Shown here piece by piece: positions 49,108-56,650 of a stretch of DNA of 64,000 nucleotides (its first letter is position 1; every line of letters starts with the position of its first letter). The notes beneath the pieces are model-generated. The model was not told where the DNA came from, made no database searches, and saw only the letters and a program-made list of their open reading frames with translations. The DNA lies in assembly GCA_033980235.1 (NCBI GenBank), contig CM067070.1, positions 28,406,127-28,470,126 of the forward strand. The letters are read 5' to 3'. The position numbers and the translations under genes are program-made. This DNA comes from Diadema setosum (Eukaryota; Echinodermata; Echinoidea; Diadematoida; Diadematidae).

Positions 49108-52100
49108 TGAGGGAGGGAGAGAGAGATTAAAAAAAAAACATACACCGTGCAACAATATAAACGGATCCAAGAAATTATTGTCAAGAACACATTGGAATGA
49201 TAAAACGTTTGAATTCATAACAATTGAATTCAATATGTATTATTATGTTCCAATATATGTAATCATGTCAAAGTGTATTACCTGTGTTTGATTGGAAATG
49301 AAAATATAAAAAAAAACATACATGTGAACATGCATTTGTGAAATGAAATGAAATGAAATGAAATGAAATGAAATGAAATAACATCCCATACATCCTTTCG
49401 TCACATCAACGTCAGCGATAGTTGCACTTACAGAATTAATCATCTTTTTTTTTTTTAAATCTCAAACGGAATACAGCTGTCTTTGCAATCCTACAGTGAC
49501 AAGTACTCTAGGCCCCCTCACTCAGATGGTCATCTGTACCGCATGCGCATTCCCGCTTTTTTTCGGGAAAAGGGTATATATTAGGGGCTCAGTTCTGGGA
49601 AAAATCCTCAAAAATCATTGAAATGGTGTCATGTTAGTATTTTTCCCCGAAATATTTTCAAAAGGGGTAATCCTGCCAAAATAATCGTGATATTATGGGG
49701 TTCTGAACAGGATTTGATTCATGCTCTGGAATAGAGGCATTGTGGGGCTTCTTGATATTTGTCCAATCTCCCGAACGACGTCCTTATTACTTTACTGATG
49801 TGCATGCTTTGCTGCAAAGCATGCCTTCTCTTCGCAAGGATATTTTGCCAAATGGACTGCATTACTATATCATAGTACTGCTGGTTTACTAGCTTTCCTC
49901 CAAAAAACCTTGACAGGGGTAATTTTGCTGGATTCCCAAAACCCCATGAAAGGGATTAAAATCTTAACCCCTTTCACGTTCACATCCTCAAAGGGTATAT
50001 CTCGAAGAATCTTGAACAGTATAGTATGTATATGGTTGACCGCCTGAGTTATTAGGGGGGGGGGGTGGATGGGGCAAGAACTAACTTTGAATGTTAAAAG
50101 AGTAAGAATATAATCTGTTCAAAGGTAAATGCAGTAACTTCAAATGACTTGTTGAGTAATTCTGAACAGAGCTGTTTTGATTAACATTTCAGATGATATC
50201 ATTGGAATATCATTATGATTAATCCTATACAAGGGCTGGCATTGATAACAAAAAGTCATTCAAATCATTATATATCATATCATAAATCATATTTTTTGAG
50301 AATTATATGTTTGCCAAACAAAGAATTTGTGTGTGAATAAAAGTCGGTGTTTCAAATAATGAGCTTATTTTGTATAGATAAATTCTATCAATCAGAATCA
50401 ACATGATTGAGTATCCCCAAACCAAAAGTTCATAATGTTAATGACAATGAATCAAAGTAGAACAAAGTTTGAAAAGAATAGAAACAGGAAAGACACCTTT
50501 CAGTTTATGACTTCAGAATTTCTAGCTGTAATTTTACTATTATAAATACGCTCTTTCTATGATAATTAAGCATGACCTTGATGACTCAATATGAAACCCA
50601 ACCAATGCCTCAAGATGTAAAACTTTTGAATGTCTGAGATTTTACACTGAATGAAATTTTCCACCTCAAAGATTCCCAAATTAGAACAAAAATACAAAAG
50701 ACACATTTTACCTAGATACACGCCTGCATCACATGACAGTTGGGCTTTTCTTCTGCATACCCGCGTGCCCAAACACTTGATATCAGTTAAAAGTTCAACA
50801 TTAATCTAATAATCGCATGAGCAGAAGAATACTTATACGTTGGAGTCACTAACTCACCGGACAAACAGACAAACAAGTACATATAATGCATGGATTTTAT
50901 TGAAATTGATACCAAGATTGAATGAAACGAATGGGTCAAAGGGAAACATACTTAAAAAGAAATTGTAAAGAGTCAACGCAAGATAACTTCAATTTAGATT
51001 AATGTAAAGAAACACATAACCACTGATGCATACCCAAAACCTGTTGATGGTACTCACCACGGACAGTGACATGGGTGCTGTTGTCGATGGGGTTACCGTC
51101 TAAGTAAACACGGCAAATGTACCTGCCAGTGTCTTTGAGTTTGATAGGTTTCATAAACACCAGACTGTAATCATCGGTTATGTTGACGGACCCTTCTTCA
51201 AACATTCTGCCACCTCTTACTCCATTGGCCCACCCTACCAAGTCGCCAGCAGAGTCATCTGTAATGCAGAGAGACAAGGAGGGGCATATTTTGAGCTCAT
51301 TAGGGAGCTTTAGATTTCGACGCAGACGTTTAAGACGACGAATACGTTAGCCGTTCTCCTCTCTCCCTGCGTCGTATTGCAAAGTACATGTACTTGGTAG
51401 CAATAGATTACGAGGACGAGAACGCAACCTACTATAAAAAATGGAATGGTGCTTCCATGATTGTGATCAGTGCATAAAAAGCTCTCTACGTCGTAACACA
51501 AAAAATAGCCCTGAACGCGACGGCATAAAGTGAAAACTCAGACGACGTTAGATACAAATAAATCAATTTTGATAAGCGATTTTGCGCATGCAAAGAACTT
51601 TTTTCCTATGAACGTTGCGTGGCCGAAATCGAAAGATCTCTAAATAAATGTCAGAAAGAGGTGTGCTGTCATTATAAAATGTTGTTACTATGGCAGGAGC
51701 ATGAAATTTTACCACTATAATTGCTCTCTGTCCACTCTCAATACTTTGACAACTGGAATTCTAAAAAAAACTGGCAATCGTGGTAAAGTCTTTCCTGAAA
51801 TCATAATACATCGGTTGTACTGCTTCTTTTACTGAGGATACAGATAATAAGAACGAAACGGGTTCGCTGTGAAGTGATACATAGACTGGCACATAGAAAT
51901 AAGGACTCAATTTAAATGGAATTGTGTTTCAAGAAGGCATCCAGTTCCAGAAGCTATTCAATTCAAATCAATTTCAAATCTATTTCATTTTTCTATAAAA
52001 AAACGTAACATACATTTTACTATCTCTAGTACCACAAAATAGTGTAAACAATGCGATGTGCAATGAACAAAGTTTACAACGATACAGCGACACGTTTAAT

Positions 52101-55100
52101 GTTTACAGTATGAAGGACCCTCTTAGGAGGAAAATCAACGTAGACATAGGTCGAAAACAAAAACAAATTCGGAAGCCCACACAAAAAAAAAAAAAAGACA
52201 TAGAGAAAGCCATAGGGGAAAAAAAATATCTGGCACGATAACTAGACTACTTCAAAGTAAACTGACGCGACAACTCAGCCGACAAGACAAAAATGAGACA
52301 TGCAAGAGTAACATCGGTGTGGAGAAAAAGGTCAAAACATGAATATATGTAATTCTATGGCATATATTACCTTTTGACCAGGAGACCAACAATGGTTTTC
52401 CTTGAAAGCTGCAGCGAAGACTGACCATGTGCTGGCCTTCCCAGAAGACAGTGTGCGGTTGTGTCCATACTGCTCCTTCTGGTACCGTTTCCGCCTGTAC
52501 TTGAACTTCTGGAAAGACTAAACAAATTCACGAGTAATAGGCAATACTTCCGTTTGTAGATGACGAAAGAAAACAGAAAGATAAATAATAATGAAGACAG
52601 TAACATCCAGTAAATTCTACGAGCATAAATGTAACTCACACATAGGCCTACGTGATTATGTACACTTTGTCATCAGTGACAAATTGTCATAGATGTGACA
52701 AGCTACTGAAATCCTTGCATCTGATTGGCTGAGAGCAAATTTGTCATAGAAATGTGGCAGTTGTCACTGATAACAAGTTTTATGAAACGGGTCCCTGCAC
52801 TCCTTTTATCGATCTATGGTTTCTCGGCTATGTGTTTATACCGAATACATCACACATGAATAGGGTAGTTAAAAATCCATGTCGGGCAAGAAAGTTATAT
52901 GAGATGGTTTCGGAATAGGGCAACTTGAATTTTAATAAAGAATTGTAAATACAAATTTCCCCAAACGCAAGACAGTTGTAAACGTGTGTACAATACAGCA
53001 GACAATCCTTGTGGTATTCCCATGAGAGGGGTATTATGTGTAATACTTATTGTGAATGGACTTGCAAACTTGTAAGAGATTTTTTTTTCTTTGTTGACCA
53101 AAGACACTGAAAATGTTATAAAATCAGAATGGAAAGGTACCTTTTATTTTGATAATGGTACAAGCCTTTCAAAAGGCTTATCCGACCCAAACCAGTCCTG
53201 CATTAGACAAGAATGTGCTACATAACTGTATAATTGTACTTTTTTATTTTGGTTTTCACTATGTTTCGGTCATTGTTGTACCCATGCTCCCAATCTTAAT
53301 CTTTAACTCGATTTTAACTGGGACCTATGCTCAACAAGCTCGCTTTTTAGTAGGTTCCTTCATATTTTTTTGGCATTCATTCACAGATTCCAAACTCCAT
53401 AGATCGACCACTACATGTTTTATATTTGCAATATTCTATGTATGTCTCCAGCTGGATATGATGTATTTCATTTAATTTTGCTATATTTGATGTATTTTTT
53501 TTTTCATTGAGAAATATGAAAATATTAAATGGATAATAGGGCCTACACATAATAAAGAATTTTAGGACAAAATGAGCTAACTCCATTCTTGTTGACACAT
53601 TTGTGAATAAAACTGCTAAAAACAACACAAATAAGAAAGTACAGTATTAGTTCCCCTATATTTTTAATCATTACTTCTATCTATTCCTCGATATGTATGT
53701 CACAAGTGAGGTATTACTGGAATGGTTTAAGTTTGCTCTATCTAAATATGATGGCCTTACTTTGAAATGTTTAAAAATGATGATTAGCACATTTTGCAAT
53801 ACTAGTAAATCTGTTCATATTTTAGTGATATTACCTGTGTATGACCATCGACAAGAAACGTTCACACATAATGGACTCCCGAATACTTTTTAAAAGTCTG
53901 TTATTACAATGAATCACTAGTCAATAGTCACTATTCTTTATTTTTCTTTAATTCTCTGTACAAAACTAACACGACGATCGACTACTGTGGATATGAGTAG
54001 AACTTCATTAGATCGTATTGACGAAGATAGCAAGAGCACAGGAAATGCCTAAATACCAAGTTGATAATACCCTAAAAACAGATTGGTTAAAAAAATCAAC
54101 TAATCTCATTGGTTAACCCGATATTGGTTGTTTCAGCCATTATATTGGTTATAAACTAGCCAATTCGTTGGTCAACCAGTAACCAATGTAATCGGTTTTG
54201 TAGGCTAGCTAGGGCCTGTAACCAATCCACATTGGTTGCCGCGCTCACAGTCATGCAGTAATCTTATTTCTTTATTTTATTTTATTTTTTATTAGTTGTA
54301 AGCGACATTTTCTGTTGTTTTGCAGAGTTTGTTTTACATAATTCAACCATTGTGAGGCCGGTTTATGCATCTCTCAGTAAAAAACAAAAACAAAGACAAA
54401 AAAAAAAAAAAACTCAGTAAGTTTTGTATAAAACTTTGTCTCGCGGGAAGTGAGGAAGTGGGTCACTGGACCCACGCGGTCGGCCATTCTTAAATAACCT
54501 ATACGAGCGCGATATCAAAAAATGCTTCATACTTGACCTACTTCGATTTTCTTACAGAAAATTGTAAGAAAGTTATGAAAATAAGACGCTACTATTCAAA
54601 AATGGTTAAACATATCAACTTAATTGGAACTTAATTCATTCATACGAGAATTTAGTGCAGATCGATAATGAGACAATGTATTAGTTACATATTATGCATG
54701 ATTGCATTGACAAAATACAATTATAGGCCGAAAATGAAATGAAATGAATAAAATGAAGCGCAATTGTGTGCGGGAATAAAGGGCGGGGTTTTTTTTTTTT
54801 CAGTTTGAACATAATTTCTGTTGGTTCTTATATCGATCATGCATCTCCATTACGAGACCATGTAAAAATAACAAAATGTGATTCCAGTTGGAGCTTGATT
54901 GTTGTCGGGTTTCTTTTTTATTATATCAATCATGCATTTTCATTTAGAGAGTATATGTACAAAATAACTTAAACATCGAATATCAAAGCCTATATTTTTT
55001 CAACTTTCATGTTTCCATATAACATGAATTTTGCTTGTCTAAATATATGTGTTTTGGTCATAAAGACGTCTTTAAGACGTCATAAAGTCGTCAAAAGTAG

Positions 55101-56511
55101 ACATACGTTTTGCTTCTATATCGATCATGAATATTCATGAGAGATGATCTGATATGCAAAAGCTAGTGGCAAAAAGTAAATCCATTAATCTATAAGGTAT
55201 TCATATTGACTTCGATCTTAAAATGTGTAGAAAAATTGTATACTTTGTGATATTCATTATTCAAATTTCAGCTTGTGTTTCAGGAAATATTTTCATATTT
55301 CAGCTGGCCTGATAAGAATGGAATATAGTTCAGTAACCATGCCTTCAATCATTACAATTTTTCGTGGGTATATAAACCGTGGGTTGCATATTGATTGTAG
55401 TTAGGAATAGGACATAAACATAGATTCTAGAGTACTAGGATGTGTAGGATAGGTCATTTATATTCAAATAAGCTAACATTACGTCATCGTTGGTTGTGCA
55501 CTGCAGTCTAGCTAAGGAGTATGATATGAAATTAGCCGTAAATATGACGTGTGACACTCACCAGTCGTATTTTTTTTGTTCACGAAATGTGGTTAAATCC
55601 CAACCAATATCACTGGTCCCTTCAACCAATGTGGATTGGTTGCATCATATATATAGCCCATACTAGATTAACCAATCTATGGTTAAACTAACCAATCCAT
55701 GCTGGTTAAATGTGCAACCAGTGTAGATTGGTTGATATTTGAACCAAACGAGATTGGTTACTGTAACCAAGAGATTGGCTGGACACATATCTACCAACGA
55801 GATTGGTTAAATGTAACCAATATATTGGTTTAATACCGACCTCTAGTTTTAAATTGGCGGACAGAACGCTTAGTAGGGCCTACGCACTGCACGGGCGCGC
55901 AGAGCACATATAAAAATGTATTGGCTTTGTTCTTGATGAGAATGTTTGGGGGTAACGAAAATTCACTGTTAATTAATTATTTAAATCAAAGACAAATTTT
56001 CGAATGAATACTTTAACCGAATCGTAATGTAATGTCAATGCATTTTCTAGAAAGGTTCGTACAACACGGAGTTCAATGGCATACAACTCGGTTTGTGTGC
56101 ATTGTCAATGCAAAAACAACGGTCGATCTAAAAAAAAAAAAAAAAGGAGCGGCAAAGCAGCATCGCGGGGAGCTGAAAATAGGGCTCTCAAATTCGACGG
56201 CGATATTTTTGCACTGAAACTTCGCATTGAAAAGGAACAACAGCATTTGATAGTGCTAGATTTTCTCAAGCACGTATATAGGTCAAGTTTTTACATGAAT
56301 TTCAGTGATGAATATTCTTATCAAGCAAATAAAATTAGGCGGTCGATGAGTAGTAGGACGAACCCTACACTGTACCATACAATCGTCATTGCAACATCCT
56401 CATCCACTTCCTTCCATGCCAACACATCGTCGCTTTTATCTACTTACCCAGAAACACAATGAAGGCTGCTGTTAAAGCAGCAGCTAGATGTAAGATTTCG
56501 GTAGACTTCAT
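18594..56511 (-). CDS. single-pass immunoglobulin-superfamily receptor, 8 exons; join 56448-56511, 52371-52508, 51058-51258, 48589-48894, 43911-44234, 39151-39285, 35013-35102, 18594-18643 (complement)
   Basis: The spliced product is 435 residues. Signal peptide, residues 1 to about 22. V-set domain 1, about 26-134, with Cys54, Trp65 and DTGRYIC at 110-116. V-set domain 2, about 136-236, with Cys156, Trp167 and Cys217. Third Ig domain, about 238-344, with Cys266 and Cys323 plus an extra Cys247/Cys253 pair and no core Trp. Transmembrane helix, about 350-373, followed by Arg and RRR as stop-transfer. A 62-residue cytosolic tail has no tyrosine, so no ITIM or ITAM. Four N-glycosylation sequons fall in the ectodomain (93, 127, 229, 276). 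All seven introns are phase 1, as is usual for Ig-domain exon shuffling. The layout fits a cell-surface recognition or adhesion receptor. The ligand is unknown and I name no orthologue. Additional skipped or alternative exons cannot be excluded. Confidence 0.85.
19123..19675. mobile_element. pogo/Tigger-like MITE, GCGGCCAC family
   Basis: TA-flanked, 553 bp, ends CAGTCAAACCTGCCTTAGCG and inverse of CAGTCAAACCTGTCTATAGC. The word CTGTCTATAGCGGCCAC is repeated several times near both ends. No transposase. Confidence 0.85.
20604..20757 (+). pseudogene. candidate first exon inside the 7.2-kb transposon
   Basis: ATG at 20604 opens 51 codons (MSCLPPCFAPFCPRLRIVRM and so on) ending at a fair donor, GACAAAAG|GTAAATG. 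The frame is GC-richer than its surroundings. No domain recognised; its reality is uncertain. Confidence 0.3.
21450..23570. repeat. three diverged tandem copies of a noncoding block
   Basis: Blocks at about 21450-22100, 22190-22690 and 23270-23570 share, in the same order, phrases such as CCAGCCTGTCTGCTTTCCAG, GTACAGAGCTATTTTGTATT, CTTTCTACAGTGNAAAACA and GAAGCCATGGCCTCCAT. They are diverged and indel-rich. Confidence 0.65.
22972..23156 (+). pseudogene. decayed THAP-type zinc finger
   Basis: MVHYCKASMCWS has the start expected of a THAP domain (C-x4-C after Met). About 55 codons on, after one frame change and stops, CSPHGT fits the C-x2-H half (usual form CSxHF). The spacing is right for THAP, but the central part is too decayed to confirm. 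Not functional as it stands. Confidence 0.4.
23883..24094 (+). pseudogene. exon-like open frame in the 7.2-kb transposon
   Basis: Right after a 16-T tract and cgacag, a 70-codon frame starts VKDILDDDLMGKKEAWSFHV and continues NQRRHLRRIYKQHP. It ends beyond a poly-T run at TGA. The composition looks coding until the T run. No family recognised. Confidence 0.35.
25275..25345 (+). repeat. tRNA-like SINE head, copy 1
   Basis: Carries an A-box-like TGGTCTAGTGG and a perfect-looking B box GGTTCAAATCC at tRNA spacing. A CCTG/CAGG anticodon-type stem surrounds a loop whose middle triplet would be GGA (Ser). The acceptor stem does not pair well, so it is a tRNA-derived SINE head rather than a working tRNA gene. 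Confidence 0.7.
25395..25465 (+). repeat. tRNA-like SINE head, copy 2
   Basis: Repeats copy 1 with only a few changes (for example GCTCGATGG for GCTCGGTGG), 120 bp downstream in direct orientation. The spacer between them is T-rich and also partly repeated. Confidence 0.7.
26941..27205. repeat. long inverted repeat (about 130-nt arms)
   Basis: The arm beginning ATAATTGAAAGACATTGGAC is inverted by one ending GTCCAATTTCTTTCAATTAT, centred on AACCTGACACATCAGGTT near 27068. The arms are nearly identical and noncoding. The right end runs into (TA)n. Confidence 0.85.
27234..27548. mobile_element. MITE with GGGCCGTGACGCGAG ends
   Basis: Left GGGCCGTGACGCGAGAAAAG and its exact inverse at 27521-27548, 315 bp in all. 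It sits between two (TA)n runs, so the target duplication cannot be read. The interior is rich in CGCGCA. Confidence 0.85.
29100..29292. repeat. solo arm of the AAAGGACAAG element
   Basis: Matches the right arm at 12040-12256 in order (CTTCTCATCCATCAGTGACTG, AACGGGTTGTCCGGTT, AAGGTGGACTTGTCC). The partner arm is missing. Confidence 0.65.
29515..29668. mobile_element. MITE with CACTCCAAAAACATCCGG ends
   Basis: CACTCCAAAAACATCCGG is inverted as CCGGATGTTTTTAGAGTG. The interior repeats the word GGGTCA and its inverse about eight times. About 154 bp. Confidence 0.75.
30020..30470. repeat. homopolymer G run and (CT)n(CA)n microsatellites
   Basis: Poly-G at about 30044-30068, CT repeat at about 30414-30445, CA repeat at about 30449-30468. 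Otherwise plain intronic DNA. Confidence 0.9.
32053..32738. mobile_element. MITE with CCCCTTTCAGGTAATCG ends
   Basis: CCCCTTTCAGGTAATCG and its inverse, CGATTACCTGAAAGGGG (with one change), flanked by TA on each side. About 686 bp, with ATTATCCGCATCC repeated in both ends and many CGCGAAA words inside. Confidence 0.78.
32868..32920 (+). repeat. retrotransposon-like 3' tail with (TTGAA)n
   Basis: GAAATAAAGTTTGAATTGAA followed by more TTGAA units looks like the 3' end of a non-LTR element. Similar tails in the other orientation lie at about 51953-51995 and 62090-62125. Confidence 0.5.
32923..33303. mobile_element. TTAA-flanked MITE, copy 1
   Basis: TTAA on each side. Ends AGGGATGGTACAGTATTGG and the inverse of AGGGATGGTATAGTTTTGG. 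381 bp. The internal words TTTTTGGATATCTCAGCCAT and ACATGCTCTTTCATAT are shared with copy 2. The target site points to a Kolobok or piggyBac-type mover. Confidence 0.82.
34251..34541. repeat. direct tandem duplication, two units of about 146 bp
   Basis: GGGGGAGGTGTGGGCGGGGT through AAACACTGTATGTATA occurs twice back to back with very few differences, implying a recent duplication. Confidence 0.88.
35013..35102 (-). CDS. Ig receptor exon 7 (cytosolic tail)
   Basis: 90 nt, phase 1 both sides, after an excellent acceptor (tgtctttccccgcag). It encodes GACPCVFQSDSTDDTGNQNS and NQTDKFLQTK, which is polar and Asn/Gln/Asp-rich. The CPC motif just inside the membrane could be palmitoylated (inference). 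Donor AAGG|GTATGT. Confidence 0.75.
35400..35663 (-). repeat. partial DR1-type repeat
   Basis: Keeps the ATTTGACCATGACCTTTGACC core, GAGCATGTGCACCC, TGCCAAGTTT and a GCCTCCGATAACACCTTGTGGCGCAGGC end. It lies in receptor intron 6, just upstream of exon 7 in gene orientation. Confidence 0.6.
36455..36815. repeat. AGTCCCGTA / TTTACACTCG word repeat
   Basis: TTTTTACACTCG occurs several times and CAGGACTATCGTTAGTCCCG-like words recur, with inverted TTTACACTTG ends. Probably a MITE whose exact ends I cannot fix. Confidence 0.45.
36923..37300. mobile_element. TTAA-flanked MITE, copy 2
   Basis: TTAA at 36919-36922 and 37301-37304. Ends AGGGACTGTACAGTACTGG and the inverse of AGGGTGTGTACAGTTCTGG. 378 bp, matching the copy at 32923 along its length. 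A worn relative without clear ends is at about 24100-24440. Confidence 0.8.
37305..38550. other. intron 6 of the Ig receptor; nothing recognised
   Basis: AT-rich intronic DNA with poly-A/T runs near 38440-38515. No exon candidate in the receptor's frame. Confidence 0.5.
38550..38790. repeat. inverted-repeat element related to the sequence around the 25.2-25.6 kb SINE pair
   Basis: AAACACTGATCAATTCAGTG and its inverse lie around a poly-T loop near 38705, with CTACATCGACGTAAAT outside. The same words (TCAAATTCATGNNATTNTTC, CACTGATCAATTCAGTGC) flank the tRNA-like pair at 25230 and 25505. Confidence 0.65.
39095..39130 (+). repeat. (TAC)n microsatellite
   Basis: ACTACTACTGCTACTACT-type run then AATAATAAT, immediately beyond the transmembrane exon in gene orientation. 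It lies 20 bp past the exon 6 donor. Confidence 0.9.
39151..39285 (-). CDS. Ig receptor exon 6 (transmembrane helix)
   Basis: 135 nt, phase 1 both sides. After ERLHP it reads VSVTLFTVTVTVTTAV, ILILTLLF, then RCFFTNRRR. This is a Thr/Val-rich helix followed by a positive stop-transfer. The donor CAAG|GTACAT is weaker than the others. Confidence 0.82.
39381..41277 (-). mobile_element. DR1-rich repeat element, copy 2, with an insertion
   Basis: Starts CTAGAAATGTCGCTATGATG with TATGCCTTTGCCATAATGCA and ends with GGAAGGACAGACAGACAATC at about 41230. Between 39588 and about 40312 it is interrupted by a TTAA-type element (CCCTATAAAGGCCGGGGG to GATCTCGG). Confidence 0.65.
41508..42192. mobile_element. 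partial CCCTAACTAGGCCGGG element
   Basis: Poly-C, GATCTCGACCGTCAACCGCG, the GCACGCACATTGCCTCTGATG phrase, and a right end CCGGCCTAGTTAGGGCTG, all as in the complete copy at 47027. The left terminus is missing or replaced. Confidence 0.6.
42310..42910. mobile_element. GC-rich palindromic MITE (GGCCGCGGCC words)
   Basis: GACCCCGTTTACAGTGCGAG is inverted as CCGCAATGTAAAAAGGGTC. The inside carries CTCGGCCGCGGCCGAG palindromes several times plus GCCAAATGCGAGGCC words. Locally over 70% GC in an AT-rich region. The long frames it contains are compositional artefacts. Confidence 0.7.
42911..43910. other. intron 5 of the Ig receptor; nothing recognised
   Basis: AT-rich noncoding DNA between the palindromic element and the third Ig exon. 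No repeats or exons that I can name. Confidence 0.5.
43911..44234 (-). CDS. Ig receptor exon 5 (third, atypical Ig domain)
   Basis: 324 nt, phase 1 both sides. Core cysteines are in FQLSCAVHGAKPDVNLSL and ETFTCLASG. The GAKPDVNL turn resembles Ig domains of other invertebrate deuterostome receptors. Strand C has Leu where Trp is usual, and strand A has an additional CQRNEYC pair. It ends TKTVTVTS, directly before the transmembrane exon. Confidence 0.86.
44467..45583 (-). mobile_element. DR1-rich repeat element, copy 3 (complete, reverse orientation)
   Basis: CTAGAAATGTCGCTATGGCG, GGTATGCCTCCGCCATAATG, then a series of TGACCTTTGACC words, the GGACGGACGGAAGGACGGAC tract, and ATGCCTCCGGCACCACTTCG to GCGGCGGAGGCAT. 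About 1.1 kb. It lies just upstream of exon 5 in receptor intron 4. Confidence 0.85.
46190..46760 (+). pseudogene. decayed non-LTR retrotransposon reverse transcriptase
   Basis: FLDLSQAFDVADLYILLDNQ matches RT motif A (usual FLDLSKAFDTVDHxILL). After YLDNRK comes one stop where Gln is usual, then LLQGSILRKLLFLLYFINI, the GVPQGSILGPLLFLIYIND block. The YADD core is not readable. The style is CR1/jockey-like. Traces may continue beyond the insertion at 47027. Confidence 0.6.
47027..47793. mobile_element. CCCTAACTAGGCCGGG element, complete, TTAA target
   Basis: TTAA at 47023-47026 and 47794-47797. Ends CCCTAACTAGGCCGGGGGGG and the inverse of CCCTAACTAGGCCGGGCTAT. 767 bp, with G/C runs near both ends and an AT-rich noncoding middle. 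Partial relatives lie at 17964, 39588 and 41508. Confidence 0.85.
48047..48085 (+). mobile_element. mariner-like terminal sequence
   Basis: TA then CAGGGTGGCCCAAAAAGAAC, very close to the usual mariner inverted-repeat start (CAGGGTGGCCCAAAA). No second end or transposase identified. Confidence 0.5.
48366..48420 (+). repeat. (TG)n(GA)n and poly-G run
   Basis: GT repeats, then GA repeats, then about 16 G. Located 169-223 bp beyond the V-set 2 exon in gene orientation. Confidence 0.95.
48589..48894 (-). CDS. Ig receptor exon 4 (complete V-set domain 2)
   Basis: 306 nt, phase 1 both sides. It has all V-set landmarks in one exon: ASLPCGLPF, YRVQWVS, GRFSMEEDFSLTINEV and PDEAVFTCEV, then an N-S-T sequon in strand G. 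The donor AATG|GTAATT is acceptable. Confidence 0.88.
49073..49126 (+). repeat. (GA)n microsatellite
   Basis: About 27 GA units with a few interruptions, in receptor intron 3. Confidence 0.95.
49338..49380 (+). repeat. (GAAAT)n microsatellite
   Basis: Eight to nine direct GAAAT units in receptor intron 3. Confidence 0.95.
49381..51050. other. intron 3 of the Ig receptor; nothing coding recognised
   Basis: AT-rich DNA between the two V-set domain exons. No Ig-like exon in phase 1 is seen here, although alternative exons cannot be ruled out by eye. Confidence 0.5.
51058..51258 (-). CDS. Ig receptor exon 3 (C-terminal half of V-set domain 1)
   Basis: 201 nt, phase 1 both sides, acceptor gtctctctgcattacag. 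It holds strands C' to G: GGRMF, NITDDYSLVF, KLKDTGRYICRVY and THVTVR. It has the second V-set Cys but not the first, so it only makes a domain when joined to exon 2. Confidence 0.87.
52371..52508 (-). CDS. Ig receptor exon 2 (N-terminal half of V-set domain 1)
   Basis: 138 nt, phase 1 both sides, after the acceptor tttagtctttccag. It carries strands A to C: SLRCSF with the first Cys, then LLVSWSK with the core Trp. The donor AAAAG|GTAATA interrupts the domain just after that Trp. Confidence 0.83.
52665..52797. mobile_element. MITE end with GAAACGGGTCCC
   Basis: Contains TTGTCACTGATAACAAGTTTTATGAAACGGGTCCC with internally inverted TTGTCA words. The same GAAACGG(G)TCCC terminus marks the element at 57741. 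Confidence 0.45.
53100..54070. other. intron 1 of the Ig receptor; nothing recognised
   Basis: AT-rich. The open frames at 53149-53475 and 53693-53893 have no recognisable protein and no splice support. Confidence 0.5.
54076..55845. mobile_element. possible element bounded by AACCAAT / ATTGGTT arrays
   Basis: At 54080-54240 and again at 55600-55840, ATTGGTT or AACCAAT occurs many times in both orientations. The two arrays flank 1.3 kb of plain AT-rich DNA. They look like expanded inverted ends of one element, but I could not fix termini or a target duplication. Confidence 0.5.
56448..56511 (-). CDS. Ig receptor exon 1 (signal peptide)
   Basis: ATG at 56511-56509 gives MKSTEILHLAAALTAAFIVF, then L and the first base of the next codon. 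The hydrophobic core LAAALTAAFIVFL is a typical signal peptide. The donor CTGG|GTAAGTAG is near-consensus, phase 1. I see no in-frame ATG just upstream. Confidence 0.82.
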
Positions 56512-56650
56512 TTCCTAGCTTGAGATAAGGATTCCAAAGTACACATGTTAGTGAGCTTTTACATGATGAACGGTGGGAAAAAGATCAGTGTGTTTACCAT
56601 GGCAAAATGGCAGCCGAGAGACAATGCGTCACATCCGCGTATTCATGATA
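56512..56650 (-). promoter_or_regulatory. likely 5' UTR and core promoter of the Ig receptor
   Basis: Only 139 bp separate the start codon from the pogo-like element at 56651. Transcription therefore starts either in this strip, inside that element, or in an upstream untranslated exon. No TATA box is obvious at a sensible distance. Confidence 0.35.

Noticed and set aside
56076..56462. 128-codon plus-strand frame in receptor intron 1
   Set aside because: It includes a poly-Lys stretch from a poly-A run, runs antisense into the signal peptide exon, and matches no family I know.
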